This document shows, piece by piece, positions 33,723-44,770 of a stretch of DNA of 64,000 nt. The stretch is from Silurus meridionalis (lineage: Eukaryota; Chordata; Actinopteri; Siluriformes; Siluridae). A program made the translations under genes and the position numbers. Under the pieces are notes generated by a model. The model was not told the origin of the DNA, searched no databases, and saw nothing but the letters and a program-made list of their open reading frames with translations. The stretch lies in contig NC_060912.1 in NCBI RefSeq assembly GCF_014805685.1, forward strand, positions 10,879,658 through 10,943,657. The letters are read 5' to 3'. Position 1 is the stretch's first letter. The number at the start of each line of letters is the position of its first letter.

Positions 33723-33754
33723 ATTTATAGACAGAGAATGCTGTGACGTCACAG
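33723..33754 (-). promoter_or_regulatory. Palindromic CRE and TATA box of the coiled-coil gene
   Basis: CTGTGACGTCACAG at 33741-33754 is a perfect 14-bp palindrome containing the full CRE TGACGTCA. TATAAAT lies 12 bp further on (minus strand, 33729-33723), about 63 bp before the ATG at 33660. A compact core promoter of this kind argues that the intronless ORF was or is expressed. Confidence 0.6.
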
Positions 33755-33925
33755 TGGAAATCCTCATTGCATTGGGTTTCATCAAAATGAACTGAATTAA
33801 ATGAATCTTTTTATGGTGGTAATCATGTTTTGATCATATCACTCTATGCTCTTGCTCTTCTAATTGTTTATATGATAAAGATCTGACGTGCCCACATTTG
33901 CCAACACCATCTGCCCACAAGTTAA

Positions 33926-33942
33926 GTTTCGGTTTCGTTTTC
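33926..33942. promoter_or_regulatory. ISRE-like motif upstream of gene D
   Basis: GTTTCGGTTTCGTTTTC (inverse GAAAACGAAACCGAAAC) holds two overlapping GAAANNGAAA cores, followed by ACTTCCGG, an ETS-type site. It lies about 300 bp upstream of the gene D start codon. Confidence 0.6.
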
Positions 33943-34235
33943 TTTACTTCCGGTTTACGGGCGTGAATTCGAGCAGCTCAGATAAACACAGGAAGGCGGG
34001 AGATCCGTGAGAAATCTCGAGTTATATCATATAAACAAACGAACAGCAGGTCGAGGATCCGGAAGGAAGAGTCTGAGATCGAGAAGTTTGCTCTGACGCT
34101 GAAAGTGCAGAAGACAGGTGTGGAGGATCATCTCTAACATTCTGAAGCATTCTCGAGCACATGATAGATCTGGTCTTGTTCGACATAATAATCCAGGTTT
34201 TGATGTTCACTGCAGGAGGAATAGACGGAGGAGAA

Positions 34236-34898
34236 ATGGATCCCTTGGATTTTATAACGAACGAAGAGTTGATGAAGTTTTTTCACTGCAAGAAGACGGA
34301 GATCTCGTGCACGGAGGAACCGCACACCTTCCTAAAACAGCTCCGAGACCATAACTTGGTACCTGAGAAGCTCTACCAGGTCATATAATAAGTTTGATAA
34401 GTTTAATTATTCATGTTTTGTGAATTCAATAGTATTGAGTTGTGTGCAAGGAATCGACACTTTGAACAGAGTCATTTTTTTGGAGATTCGACTCGCAAAG
34501 ATTCTTTATTTTTTTATTCTAGATGTAAACAAGGCAGGAAAAATAGTCTATTTCTTTAAACTAATAAGAGCAGATAAGCCTTTTCATGTGATTCCTAACT
34601 TTTTGGCTAAGAAATAAATGACAGTGAATCGCATGACCGCTAAAAAGAGTCGGCTCTTATTCGAGATTTGGCTCACTAAAAAGAGCCGGTTGTTTTTCCC
34701 GCCAGGAAAACCATATCATGGAGAGCTATAGGATAACAGATAAACAACTCATTCATTCATTCATTCATTCATTCATTCATTCATTCATCCACCAGTACAT
34801 TCATCCATCTATTCATTCATCCATTAGTTCATATATTCATTTATACATTAATTCATTCATCAGTTCATTTATACATACATTATACATTCGTTTTTGTG

Positions 34899-34938
<40 letters not shown>

Positions 34939-35158
34939 TTTGTTTGGTAGAAATACTGTTATTATGTAGTTTCTGGACTCAAAATAAACCCAAAACAGAA
35001 TATGGCCAAAAGTCTGAAGACACCTCAGAACGTGTGTGCTTTGTGAACATCTCACTATACTTTGTGTCTCTCTTTTCTTTTATAAAAACCTCTACTACAA
35101 GATGTTCCACCAGAGACGTTTGTCCATAGAGTGTGTATAGTGTGTATAACATCTGTCC

Positions 35159-35198
<40 letters not shown>

Positions 35199-38100
35199 GT
35201 CTTTCTCTGTAGAAAGTAATAAGGATGAAGTGTAAAGACAGAAGACAGGAAGGTGTGTATCAGATTCTGGATTGGCTGGAGAAGGAGCGAGGACATTGTG
35301 TGAAGCGGTTTTGGACTTGTGTATTCAAGAACCTCATCCTGCAGAAATACCAGGTTTTCCGCTCGCTCCATAACAGCCTCCTGGATGGTCAGTTGCTCCA
35401 CCACTATTATTTGTTTGTTTGATTGAACATGATTCCTCATCTGTGTTGGGCTTCAGTGTGTGTTTTCATTCGGAATAAATATTAATATTATTGGAGTGAC
35501 TCTGGTTTCAGGATCCTTCAGGTGTTACACGGCGCTCTTTGCGGCAGAGGAACTAAGCAGCAGTGAGCAAGACTCAATCCAGAGCATGGAGGATAAAGCA
35601 AATGGACAGACGAATGGAAAGAGAAAGAAAAGCACTGAAAAAGCAGAGGAGAAGGATGAACCAGGCCCTTCATCGCTCTCTAAATGTATCCAGAAGAAAC
35701 CGGCTAAGAGGCTCAGTTTCAGTCAGTCTCTGGTCTCCATTTGTTTTATGTCTTAGAGTGAAAACATATTTGATTAAAATCTGAAGAATGTATAGAACCT
35801 GCAAAAAGTGTGGAAACACCGAGTCTTTTATGGTTTTGGAAAGACACGTGCATGTTCCTATTGTTTTATCCCAACAAATCTATAAATTTCCAGATGTTCC
35901 ACTTTATTTCCAGTGATAAAATCCTCCATCAGCATGAAGAGCAGCTTTACACGCTCTCAGCATCCACACACTTCGTTTCTCCAAACGTTCAGCTGAAACA
36001 CTTTGCCGTGTTCTTTGCAAGATCTTCTATAGAGGCCTCCTCACATTCTCACCTACATATTAATTAGCACAAATTTCCGCAAAATCTAGTGGAACGTCTT
36101 CCCAGAAAAATGGAGGCTAAATGTGGAATGTGATGTTCAAAAAGCAATTTTATGGTCAGGTGTCCACAAACTTTTCGCTGTATAGTGTTTCTTGACTAAA
36201 AGTGTTCGTCTTTTTTTTTTTTTTACTAGAAATTCCTGAGAATTTTGTTTCTGTTTTTCTGTCAGACGCGCCGCTAAAACAAGGACACAAGGCGGATTTT
36301 TATAAATCTCAGCTCCCCGTTACGTGCGGCGAGAAAGAAGGCACTCTGTATCGGGAAAAACTGGCCAAAGGTACATCTTCCTCATTTTATAATATACGAT
36401 TTATAAATTGTAATGAAAATATTCACAATTAAAAGGAGGCACAGTCAGTGTGTGAAATGTATATGAGGTATTTATTTCTAGTTCTAGTTTAGTTATGGAA
36501 AGAGTCTCCCGTGTCAGAACTGTACAGTGTAAAGCTGTTTGGTATTAAAACATCTACAGGATAGAAGATATTGGTTCATCTTCTAAGAGCGAAAGATGAA
36601 AGTGTCTTCCGGTCCTGCCTTTATTCCTCACATCATTTATTAGAACTGGACGATTGTTTTGTTCCCGTAGGCTACAAAAATATCTGTTGTGACGGTCGTT
36701 GGTTCAGCGCAAGTGAATTTGAGAAGTTTGCCGGACAGGGAAATGGAAGGAACTGGAAAAGGAGCATCTACTGCCAAAACACGCCACTGCACAAACTTAT
36801 AGAGGTGAATATATAACACCTGATCAGACATGGTGCTGTAAAATATACACACTTAGACAAAAGTTTGTGGACACCTGATCATAAGATTGGTACTTGGTAC
36901 TTTCTAAACATCCCATTCCACATTTGGGAAGATGTTCCACAAGATTTATGTGGAGATTTTGTGCTCGTTCGGCCACAGTGGTGTTGGTAAAGTCAGGTAC
37001 TGGTGTAGGTGAGAAGGTGAGGAGGATCCTGGGGTGCAGTCAGCGTTCACATTCGGCCCAAAGGGGTTCAGTTGGGTTTATAGCAGGAGATCTTTCTCAT
37101 ACTTCCAAACAATTGTAAAGCCGATCTTCATGGAGCTGTCAAAATTTTCATGCTGGAACAGGTTTGGGTCTTTTAGTTCAGGTAAAGCGAGAATTTCATG
37201 CTTCTGCATTCACATATCTAAGCTACACAATTGTATAGAAGAACCACACATGGCTGGAAAAGTCGGGTGTCCTAATACTTTTGGCGACACATGCTGTACA
37301 CACCTGTATCTGCACTTAAACGCATTTTATTTTCCCTCTTTTGTTGTTAGGACGGCTATCTACAGTTTCTAAGACCCCATGATCAGAAGGTCCTGAACAC
37401 TTTTTTACTTGTCAGTGTATTTTTCACTGTGTGTCACAATATACATCTCAGATAAACTCTTATCTTCCCACAGAATCAGAAGATTCAGCTTCCAGTCAGC
37501 AGTTTGGAAGCCCCGAGTCCCCGTGAGTACGCTGAAACACGCTAATATGCACAGCCTCTAGTCTTATTATTCTCTTGATGTATTTGTTTATGTCTGTAAA
37601 ACAGTGTTGCTCCACCGGTGTCTGTTAGAGTCGGCGTCCAGTGCAGGGACGGAGGGATCGTGGAACGAGGCAGATAAAGAAGGAGACGAGGAAGAAGACG
37701 GCCAGCCAGTGGATCTGTCTAAATTTCAGGGTTATGCTTTGCCGGTCAGCTGCGGGTCCGTCAGTGGAGTTTTATATGAAAGCAGGTTTAGAGGTAAGTG
37801 ATAATCAGAGAGATAAACATAATGTTGTTTACCATCCCATTCCACATTTAGTCCTTATTTGCTGTTATAATGAGCTCCACTCTTCTGAGAAGATGTTCCA
37901 CTAGATTTATGTGGAGATTTGTGGAGATTCATTCTGCCACAAGGGTGTTAGTAAAGGTATTGATGGAGGGGAGGAAGGTGTTCATAAGGATTTATATCAG
38001 ATGTTCCTCATACTTCCAATGCACGTAAAGCAGATCTTCATGGAGCAGGTTCTGGTCTCCTAGTTCAAAAATTAATGCATTCAAAGATGTCAAACACTGA

Positions 38101-38630
38101 AGGATTTGCCTTCTACCATGTCATATGCACATTTACAAATATATTTTATTGGATATTAAATATTAGAAGATAAAATGATACTGAATATTAATATGAAATA
38201 TAAATAGTGATTTACTATAAATAGACAAAACTGAAATTCAACTTCAAAATGGAAAAAAAACGATTTAATACCCCCAATGATGATTTTCCCCACGTGTGTT
38301 TTTTTCTCCTTATTAAAAGACAGATATTTGCCAACAATTAAAATGTGTATCATTTAAAACTCTATGAAAATGTATTGTTTTTTACACTGATTATTGTGGA
38401 GCATCCACATTACATCAGCAAGTCACTTCCTGACCTCTTTTATAACATTATAGCAGCTATAAATGGTCGTTCTCTCACCTTCCTTCACTTCTGATTGGTG
38501 GTTGTGCACTTTTGGGTCCACACTGCATCCTGATTGGTTAATGTGGGTCTGGAGGCGGGACTTTAGAATCTATAGCACAGACTAGGTCATTTTTGTTTCT
38601 CTGTCTGCAAATGACATTAGGATAGAAATA

Positions 38631-38676
<46 letters not shown>

Positions 38677-38838
38677 GGTCACGCTCTAAGAGCATCCGCA
38701 CAGAGGAGCGCTGGTTCAGTCCTGAGGAGTTTGTGAAGCAGGAGATAGTTCTGACAGACGGACACTGGGAGAGGGATATACTGTGTCATGGCAAAACACT
38801 CAACTACCTGATGAAGGTAATGTAAGCTGCAGATGAGT

Positions 38839-38883
<45 letters not shown>

Positions 38884-39294
38884 CACTGTGTATGTTTTGT
38901 ATGTAGAAGAAGATCCTGACTGCACATCCATCTGAGTGTCACTGTTTTCGGTGTTCTCCTGCCAACCTGGTGAGTCTAAAACCCGTGTTCCATCATGAAT
39001 CTCTAAAAAAAAAAAAATCTAAAAAAAAAAAACTTTTTTTTGCTTAACTCAGCTGTTCAATTCAATTACATCCCAAGGTTATAATTCCACTTTGCGACAT
39101 ACTGTATAATATAATAATGTTTATCTTGTAGTGTATTTAATAAAACCTTTTTTTCTTCTGGTAAACAGCAGGAGCAGGATAACGATGACGTGTGCTTCAT
39201 TTGTAACTCCGCTGGGATTATGGTGTGCTGTGACGAGTGTCCAAGATCTTTCCATCTTCTCTGTCACTTACCGGTGCTGGACGAAGAAACTCTT

Positions 39295-39358
<64 letters not shown>

Positions 39359-39425
39359 AAGAAAGAGATAAAATGTAGACAAAGATTTAAATTACACAAC
39401 ACAGGCAACACATGTAACCAACATC

Positions 39426-39490
<65 letters not shown>

Positions 39491-39597
39491 GAAGAATTGG
39501 ATGTGCACTTTTTGTGTGTTAAAGACTAACCAGCAGTTGTGGATTCACATGACCAGCGAAGGCGTTCTGAACAGTCCTGTTTCAGGAAATGTTATGG

Positions 39598-39663
<66 letters not shown>

Positions 39664-40433
39664 ACTCTGTTTCTAACGTTACGTGTCTATCTTCTCCCCT
39701 CAGCACTGTGAGTATTTGCTGTTGTGTTTGTACAGGGAGGATGCGCTGCGTGTGTTTACCGCAGACCCCACAAAAACAGTACGTCTTTATTTTACAATCG
39801 ATTCACATTCCTTCTATTTCAACAACACACAGATATTGACGTAAAGAATACACAGATCAGGTATTGATTTAAAGAATACACAAATCAGGTAAATGTTACA
39901 CCTTAGACTCTTCCTCCTGATACTGATGTTGTAAAGAAGATGAAGAGTCTCCAGTTTCAGTTTATCCAAAAGCGCTCTGTGCAGGACACTTAAGTTTATT
40001 TCTTCCCAACTTCGACACCTACAACCATGTCATCATGGAACTGGACTTTTAAAACATTTGAGAAAGAGTTTAATGGGAAATTGTAATACTACATTTTATA
40101 CAACTGCCCTTTAGTACAACACAGATTTCCATCCATGCTGTTCAAACTGGTGTGTAATTAATATATGAGCGTTGTGCTTGTACAGGTGCCGAGGTACACC
40201 AGGGTGATCTCTAAACCCATGTGGCTGGACCAAGTGAAAACCAAACTGCAGAAAAATTCATATCAAATTATGAGAGACTTTGTAGAAGACATCAGGCTCA
40301 TCTTTCAGAACTGCCGCATTTTCAATGAGGTGAGATACAAACACTGTTTGTTCGTTCGTCAGATATTAATGTTGTGAAGGAGGTGAAGTTTTTTGTTGCT
40401 CTTTTGAATGATTATTTCACCAGTCAAGGAGAA

Positions 40434-40468
<35 letters not shown>

Positions 40469-40570
40469 ACATACACTCTGTTTATCCAGGACAATGAGTT
40501 TGGAAAGATGGGAGCCAGACTGAGTGAGATCTTTGAGCATGAGTTACTCACCATCTTCAAGATCCAGTAG
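34236..40570 (+). CDS. SP140-like nuclear body protein, gene D (HSR-SAND-SAND-PHD-bromodomain), complete
   Basis: Exons: 34236-34379, 35213-35387, 35512-35721, 36266-36370, 36671-36804, 37351-37389, 37474-37522, 37605-37793, 38677-38816, 38907-38969, 39169-39296, 39491-39596, 39704-39778, 40186-40329, 40490-40570 (TAG). All borders are GT-AG, all phases close, and the protein has 593 residues. HSR: MDPLDFITNEELMKFFHCKK, FLKQLRDHNLVPEKLYQ, GVYQILDWLEKERG. Linker: NGKRKKSTEKAEEKDEPGPS. SAND1: [32 protein letters not shown] (RNWK near the KDWK core). SAND2: [44 protein letters not shown], then CHCFRC. PHD: VCFICNSAG, CCDECPRSFHLLC, WMCTFC. Bromodomain: HCEYLLLCLYRE, KPMWLDQVKTKL, LIFQNCRIFNE, DNEFGKMGARL. 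Expected to be a nuclear reader of histone tails and DNA. The exon 1 donor (CAG|GTCATA) is weak. It is the best reference gene of the cluster. Confidence 0.94.
34748..34938. repeat. (CATT)n and (GT)n microsatellites
   Basis: (CATT)n-like run at 34748-34870, then (GT)n at 34901-34938. Gene D intron 1. Confidence 0.9.
35155..35207. repeat. (GTCT)n(CT)n at gene D exon 2 acceptor
   Basis: Ends in CTTTCTCTGTAG before 35213, so it serves as the polypyrimidine tract. Confidence 0.95.
36850..37305 (+). mobile_element. Family 2 DNA element copy
   Basis: Left end 'CACTTAGACAAAAGTTTGTGGACACCTGATCAT', right end 'GTGTCCTAATACTTTTGGCGACA'. The interior matches the copies at 15.5 and 45.5 kb. A short partial copy with only the right end lies at 36095-36185. 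Both are intronic in gene D. Confidence 0.6.
37830..38125 (+). mobile_element. Family 2 DNA element, 5' truncated
   Basis: 'ATTCCACATTTAGTCCTTATTTGCTGTTATAATGAGCTCCACTCTTCTGAGAAGATG' matches the family interior. Gene D intron 8. Confidence 0.6.
38635..38676. repeat. (GT)n at gene D second-SAND acceptor
   Basis: Runs into GTGTGCAG before 38677, as at the homologous exon of gene A. Confidence 0.95.
39298..39358. repeat. (GA)n at the donor of gene D PHD exon
   Basis: The donor GTGAGAGAGAGAG merges with the repeat directly after the exon ending at 39296. Confidence 0.95.
39428..39490. repeat. (GT)n at gene D exon 12 acceptor
   Basis: (GT)n ending in TGTGTAG before 39491. A (CA)n(GA)n tract at 39600-39662 follows the exon, so it is bracketed by GT and CA tracts as in gene B. 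Confidence 0.95.
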
Positions 40571-40869
40571 AGAATCTCCTCATTCACAACCCTGCATTAA
40601 CCTCCAACTACATGTCTGTATATCTACATTACTGTGCAAAAGTCTCACCTTGCTGATGCAAATATGATTCTGGGTCTGTCACATTCTGTGATCTTTGGTA
40701 TTTTGTGAATGAAAGTTGGTTTTCTTAGCAAGCTTCCAAAGAATTCAACTCATACAGCATATTTATTTAATGCTCAAGCCTGTTCTGCACAAACCTGGTG
40801 TAACAGACCAAAGTTTAAGAGGTTTTAATTCTGAGAACCAGGAGCCCAGGAGAAGATTCTGTCTCTTCA

Positions 40870-41230
40870 CAGGAATGAGCACTGGTGGCTGGTGAGGAGC
40901 ACCAGCAAATGAGTCTCTTGGTGTATTAGAACCAGGACCCTGGGGAGGTTCCTCTCTTTGCCCAGGAATGAGCACTGGTGGCTGTGGTAGAGCTCCAGAG
41001 GATGAGTCTTTAAAATTGTTCTCTCGGTGTATGAGAACCAGGACCCTGGGGAAGATCCCTCTCTCTGCCCAGGAATGAGCACTGGTGGCTGTGGTAGAGC
41101 TCCAGAGGATGAGTCCTTGAAAGTTTTCTCTCGGTGTATGAGAACCAGGACCCTGGGGAAGATCCCTCTCTCTGCCCAGGAATGAACACTTTTGTTTGCA
41201 GAGCTCCAGAGTCCTTCACAGCAGTTATTT
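40870..41230. repeat. Imperfect tandem repeat, about 93-109 bp period, 3-4 copies
   Basis: 'CCCAGGAATGAGCACTGGTGGCTG' recurs at about 40873, 40966, 41072 and 41181, with 'GAACCAGGACCCTGGGGA' between copies. It lies 300 bp downstream of gene D. The minus-strand open frames across it are by-products. Confidence 0.85.
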
Positions 41231-43160
41231 CCACATGAAATATTCGGACAAATATAGATTTTAGCATTGACAGTAATTAAAGATCTTTTTATTTTATGTA
41301 CGAGAGTCAGATTCCTGCTATTGCTCAAATTTCTATATTTTCTGGTTGTATTCTACTAAAGAGACATTATACATTTCTATGGTCATTGAACCATTGCTGA
41401 AACATCTAATGGTGACCTAAGACTTCTGCACAGTACTTTTCTTTAACATGAACAAGTAAATAATAAAAAATAAATAAAGTCTTTAGATCATACTGGATAT
41501 GTTAATGTGTTAGACACGGCTTTATGAATGTAAATCCAATATATATTAATTAAACTGGTTTGATGTTCAGTTGAGGTTTTAGATTTTAATATTTGGTTGT
41601 GTGTTTAATGAAATCGCACTTTTTATACACTTTTAAATAACGTTTTTGATTTCTACATTGTAGTCACACTGTTTTCTGACAAATAGGGTTTTGTTTGTTT
41701 GTTTTTTGCTGTCCCGATTGCTTGATATCTGTTATAATACGAGGTAAAATGCTTTTTCTTTCTAGTATGTTAATTAACAATAGTTTATTAAAAAAATTTA
41801 CAATGAACTAAATTTGACTCTTTGATCTGTTTTACTATTATAATTATCTTCAATTTCATGCTACTACATCTAAAGACTTTCTATACAATTGTGTACTATT
41901 AATTTTGTGGTAAATTTGGTTTGGGGAAAAAAAAAACATGGTTGGAAAAAAACAGATGTCCCCATACTTTCATCTGTGCATCATATTTTCGCTTACAGTA
42001 CCCTCTAGTGTATATTCCAGGTACTGGAATAATATTTCTTCATTCACAGAACGTTTCAAAATACGTGATAACTTTCAGAAGGAAATCATCATAAATAAAA
42101 TTACTAATTTATTTGTATGAAATCACATAACATGGCATACATTTAAAATGATTTATTAAGGGCAATTATATACACACCCTGATCAGTTTATTAGGAACAC
42201 CTATAATAAATGATCTGGCCATGTAGCAGCCCATCATCTAGTAAATATAATACTACAAAATCTCGTAAACTCAAAAATCAAGAGCTTCAGTTCATGTTAA
42301 ACATCGAAATGGTGACCGTAACATTGGCTCGTTTGAGTGTTACAGAATCAGCTGTTCTGGGATTTTCACACGCATCACACACACAAAAAAAAAACGTCCA
42401 ATGATTATCACTGTGGGTAGAGACACCCTGTTGATGAGAGATTCCAGTGGAAAATGGCCAGAACACATTAGGAGCTGACAGGAACGATATAGTTAAACAA
42501 ATAAGCACGTGGTGAACAGAAAAGCAGGTTCCTCTCTTGTCAGCCAAAAAAGAATTTAAAGCTCAAGTTTCTGAATCCAATAAAGACCACTGTGGTGTGG
42601 TACAGAGCAGGAGATCCACAGTAAGTGCATGTAGTTGACAAATATCGGTAAATAATATGATACAAATTTGGGCAGTCTAAATATACACAATATTACTCAG
42701 CACTGAGAGTTGATTGCTGGAACTATTGGCTATCGGTCAAAATCCATACCGATAGGTTTTCCGGGTTGCGTTATACAATATCAGAGCGTCCTCTAGAGGT
42801 GAATCACTGATGACACGTGTGCTGCTAAATTCATGTCTTTTATTTATTCAATGTTTATTAATATAATTAATATATACACATTTATTTAATTTAGCATATT
42901 TTCATGATTGAGTACTTAAAAAATTTTTTTAATAAAGTTTAATATTATTTTATGTAGAGTGTTATGTTTGTTTTATTTATCCAGTATACATTTTTAAAAC
43001 TTTTGGACGATGGATCAGTTTTTGTCAAGTACGATCCAACCTAGATATCGGTTTCGGAAAAAATCTATTATTGGTTCACCTCTACCACGAACCCATAAAG
43101 AAACTATGAATACAGCTGGATTTCATAATATGTAGTGATAGTCTGTGGTCGATTGTGTAT
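41231..43160. other. Intergenic between gene D and CDC27, repeat-rich, no gene seen
   Basis: AT-rich. Recognisable pieces: a family 2 tail at 41870-42000, a widespread fish repeat starting 'TGATCAGTTTATTAGGAACACC' at 42178-42560, and a segment at 42640-43095 ('CGATAGGTTTTCC', 'CCTCTAGAGGTGAATCACTGATG') that has a relative at 53190-53480. Confidence 0.5.
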
Positions 43161-43169
43161 TCCTATTGT

Positions 43170-43171
43170 AA

Positions 43172-43211
<40 letters not shown>

Positions 43212-43440
43212 TTGTATATATTTGTGTGTGTGTGTGTGTGTGTGTATATGTATTAGTGTATGTTTGTATATATATGTATGTGTGTGTGTGTATATGTATT
43301 AGTGTGTGTGTGTGTATGTTTGTATATATATGTATGTGTGTGTGTGTGTATATGTATTAGTGTGTATGTTTGTATATATATGTATGTGTGTGTGTGTGTG
43401 TATATGTATTAGTGTGTATGTTTGTATATATGTGTGTGTC
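43170..43440. repeat. GT-rich minisatellite with 50-bp-scale higher-order unit
   Basis: (GT)n alternates with 'TATATGTATTAGTGTGTATGTTTGTATATATATG' four to five times. A family 4 fragment (43440-43530) interrupts it and (GT)n resumes at 43565-43604. Confidence 0.85.
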
Positions 43441-43562
43441 AAGTCAAGTCAAGTTTATTTGTATAGCGCTTTTCACAACAGACATTGTCTCAAAGCAGCT
43501 TTACAGAAATCAACAGTCAAGGTGAATGGTGTGCAATTAGTGTGCGTGTGTGTATATGTTTG

Positions 43563-43607
<45 letters not shown>

Positions 43608-43797
43608 TTGTATATATATGTGCAAAATATGCAGACAAAATATGCAAACAAATGAAATCGAAAGTCAACATGGACCACAATAGCTAAATAATCTAGAATA
43701 TATTCCACGAAGAGATATGACTATATATAATTTAAGAGTATTTAAGGCAAACTTCAGTAATGAATGTGTGAGAAAAGGCCTTCTTTCCTTCAGCCGG

Positions 43798-43805
43798 TGA
43801 CGTCA
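43798..43805. promoter_or_regulatory. CRE in the CDC27 promoter region
   Basis: TGACGTCA, a full palindromic cAMP-response element, 244 bp upstream of the CDC27 start codon in a GC-richer stretch (43780-44060) that also has TTTCCGGATAA, an ETS-like site. Confidence 0.55.
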
Positions 43806-44048
43806 TCTCGGTTCGGCACTTTACGACACCACTCGGCGTTTTCCGTAAGGCACTTGAGTGGAATCGGCTGTTTCCGGATAACTTCGGGGCGCCGATAACG
43901 GTCAGTGTGTTCAAATCTTTGATGCTAGCTCCAGTTTGTTAGCTACTTCTGGCCTGTAAGTGAGGAAAGAGAGGAAAGAGGAGAAGCCGAAGGGGAGAGC
44001 GCGCGCGAGCGAGAGTGAGGAAGGGGAAGGAAGGAGCCTGGGTCCGGA

Positions 44049-44727
44049 ATGACGGTGTTACAGGAACCTGTCCAGGTAAAAATCGAACCGGTGCGGACGC
44101 GAGGTTTTATTGGAACGGAAAGTCGCACTTCGCCTGCCGGTGTGGGTTTTCACTGTGGGCCGAGGCTGCGTTCAGGCCTAGCTCATTTCAAACGTCAAAG
44201 TTATCATGGCTTTGACACTGGAAATAAAAGCGAAATATAATATAAAACATATACTTACATATCATCCGGATCTTTCAGGAACTCCAACCTGAACCCTGGA
44301 AATATTTAAATAATGATTTCTAATTAATTGTAGGAAAAGACTGAATTAGCGCTAACTCTTAACGTTAGCATGTTTAGCCTGCTCGATAATGTTGAAGCCT
44401 AGCTTGCTTTGAATTGTATACACACATAAACCTGGGATTATGTCTGACCAAACAAATAACATTCATATCTACATGGCGTCCTGGTATAACGTTTAATAAA
44501 GAGCTATAATATTACTAATAGACGCCATTGCTAGTAGTGTGTGATGTGTGTTTTCATTCAATTATTAGCATTTATACAGGTCATAGTGGGGAGTTAATCA
44601 TCTAGTACTTTTTCTCCTTCTAAACAACAATCTAAGTGTGTATAAGTGATCATGGTGTGAGTTTTACTGCTGTAGTGTGTCCTGAAGAAAAACACCTCAA
44701 TGGGACTGCTAATACACACACACACAC

Positions 44728-44770
<43 letters not shown>

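Noticed and set aside
40763..41328. Minus-strand open frames with repeated HQCSFLG-type motifs
   Set aside because: They follow the roughly 100-bp tandem repeat downstream of gene D; no gene evidence.
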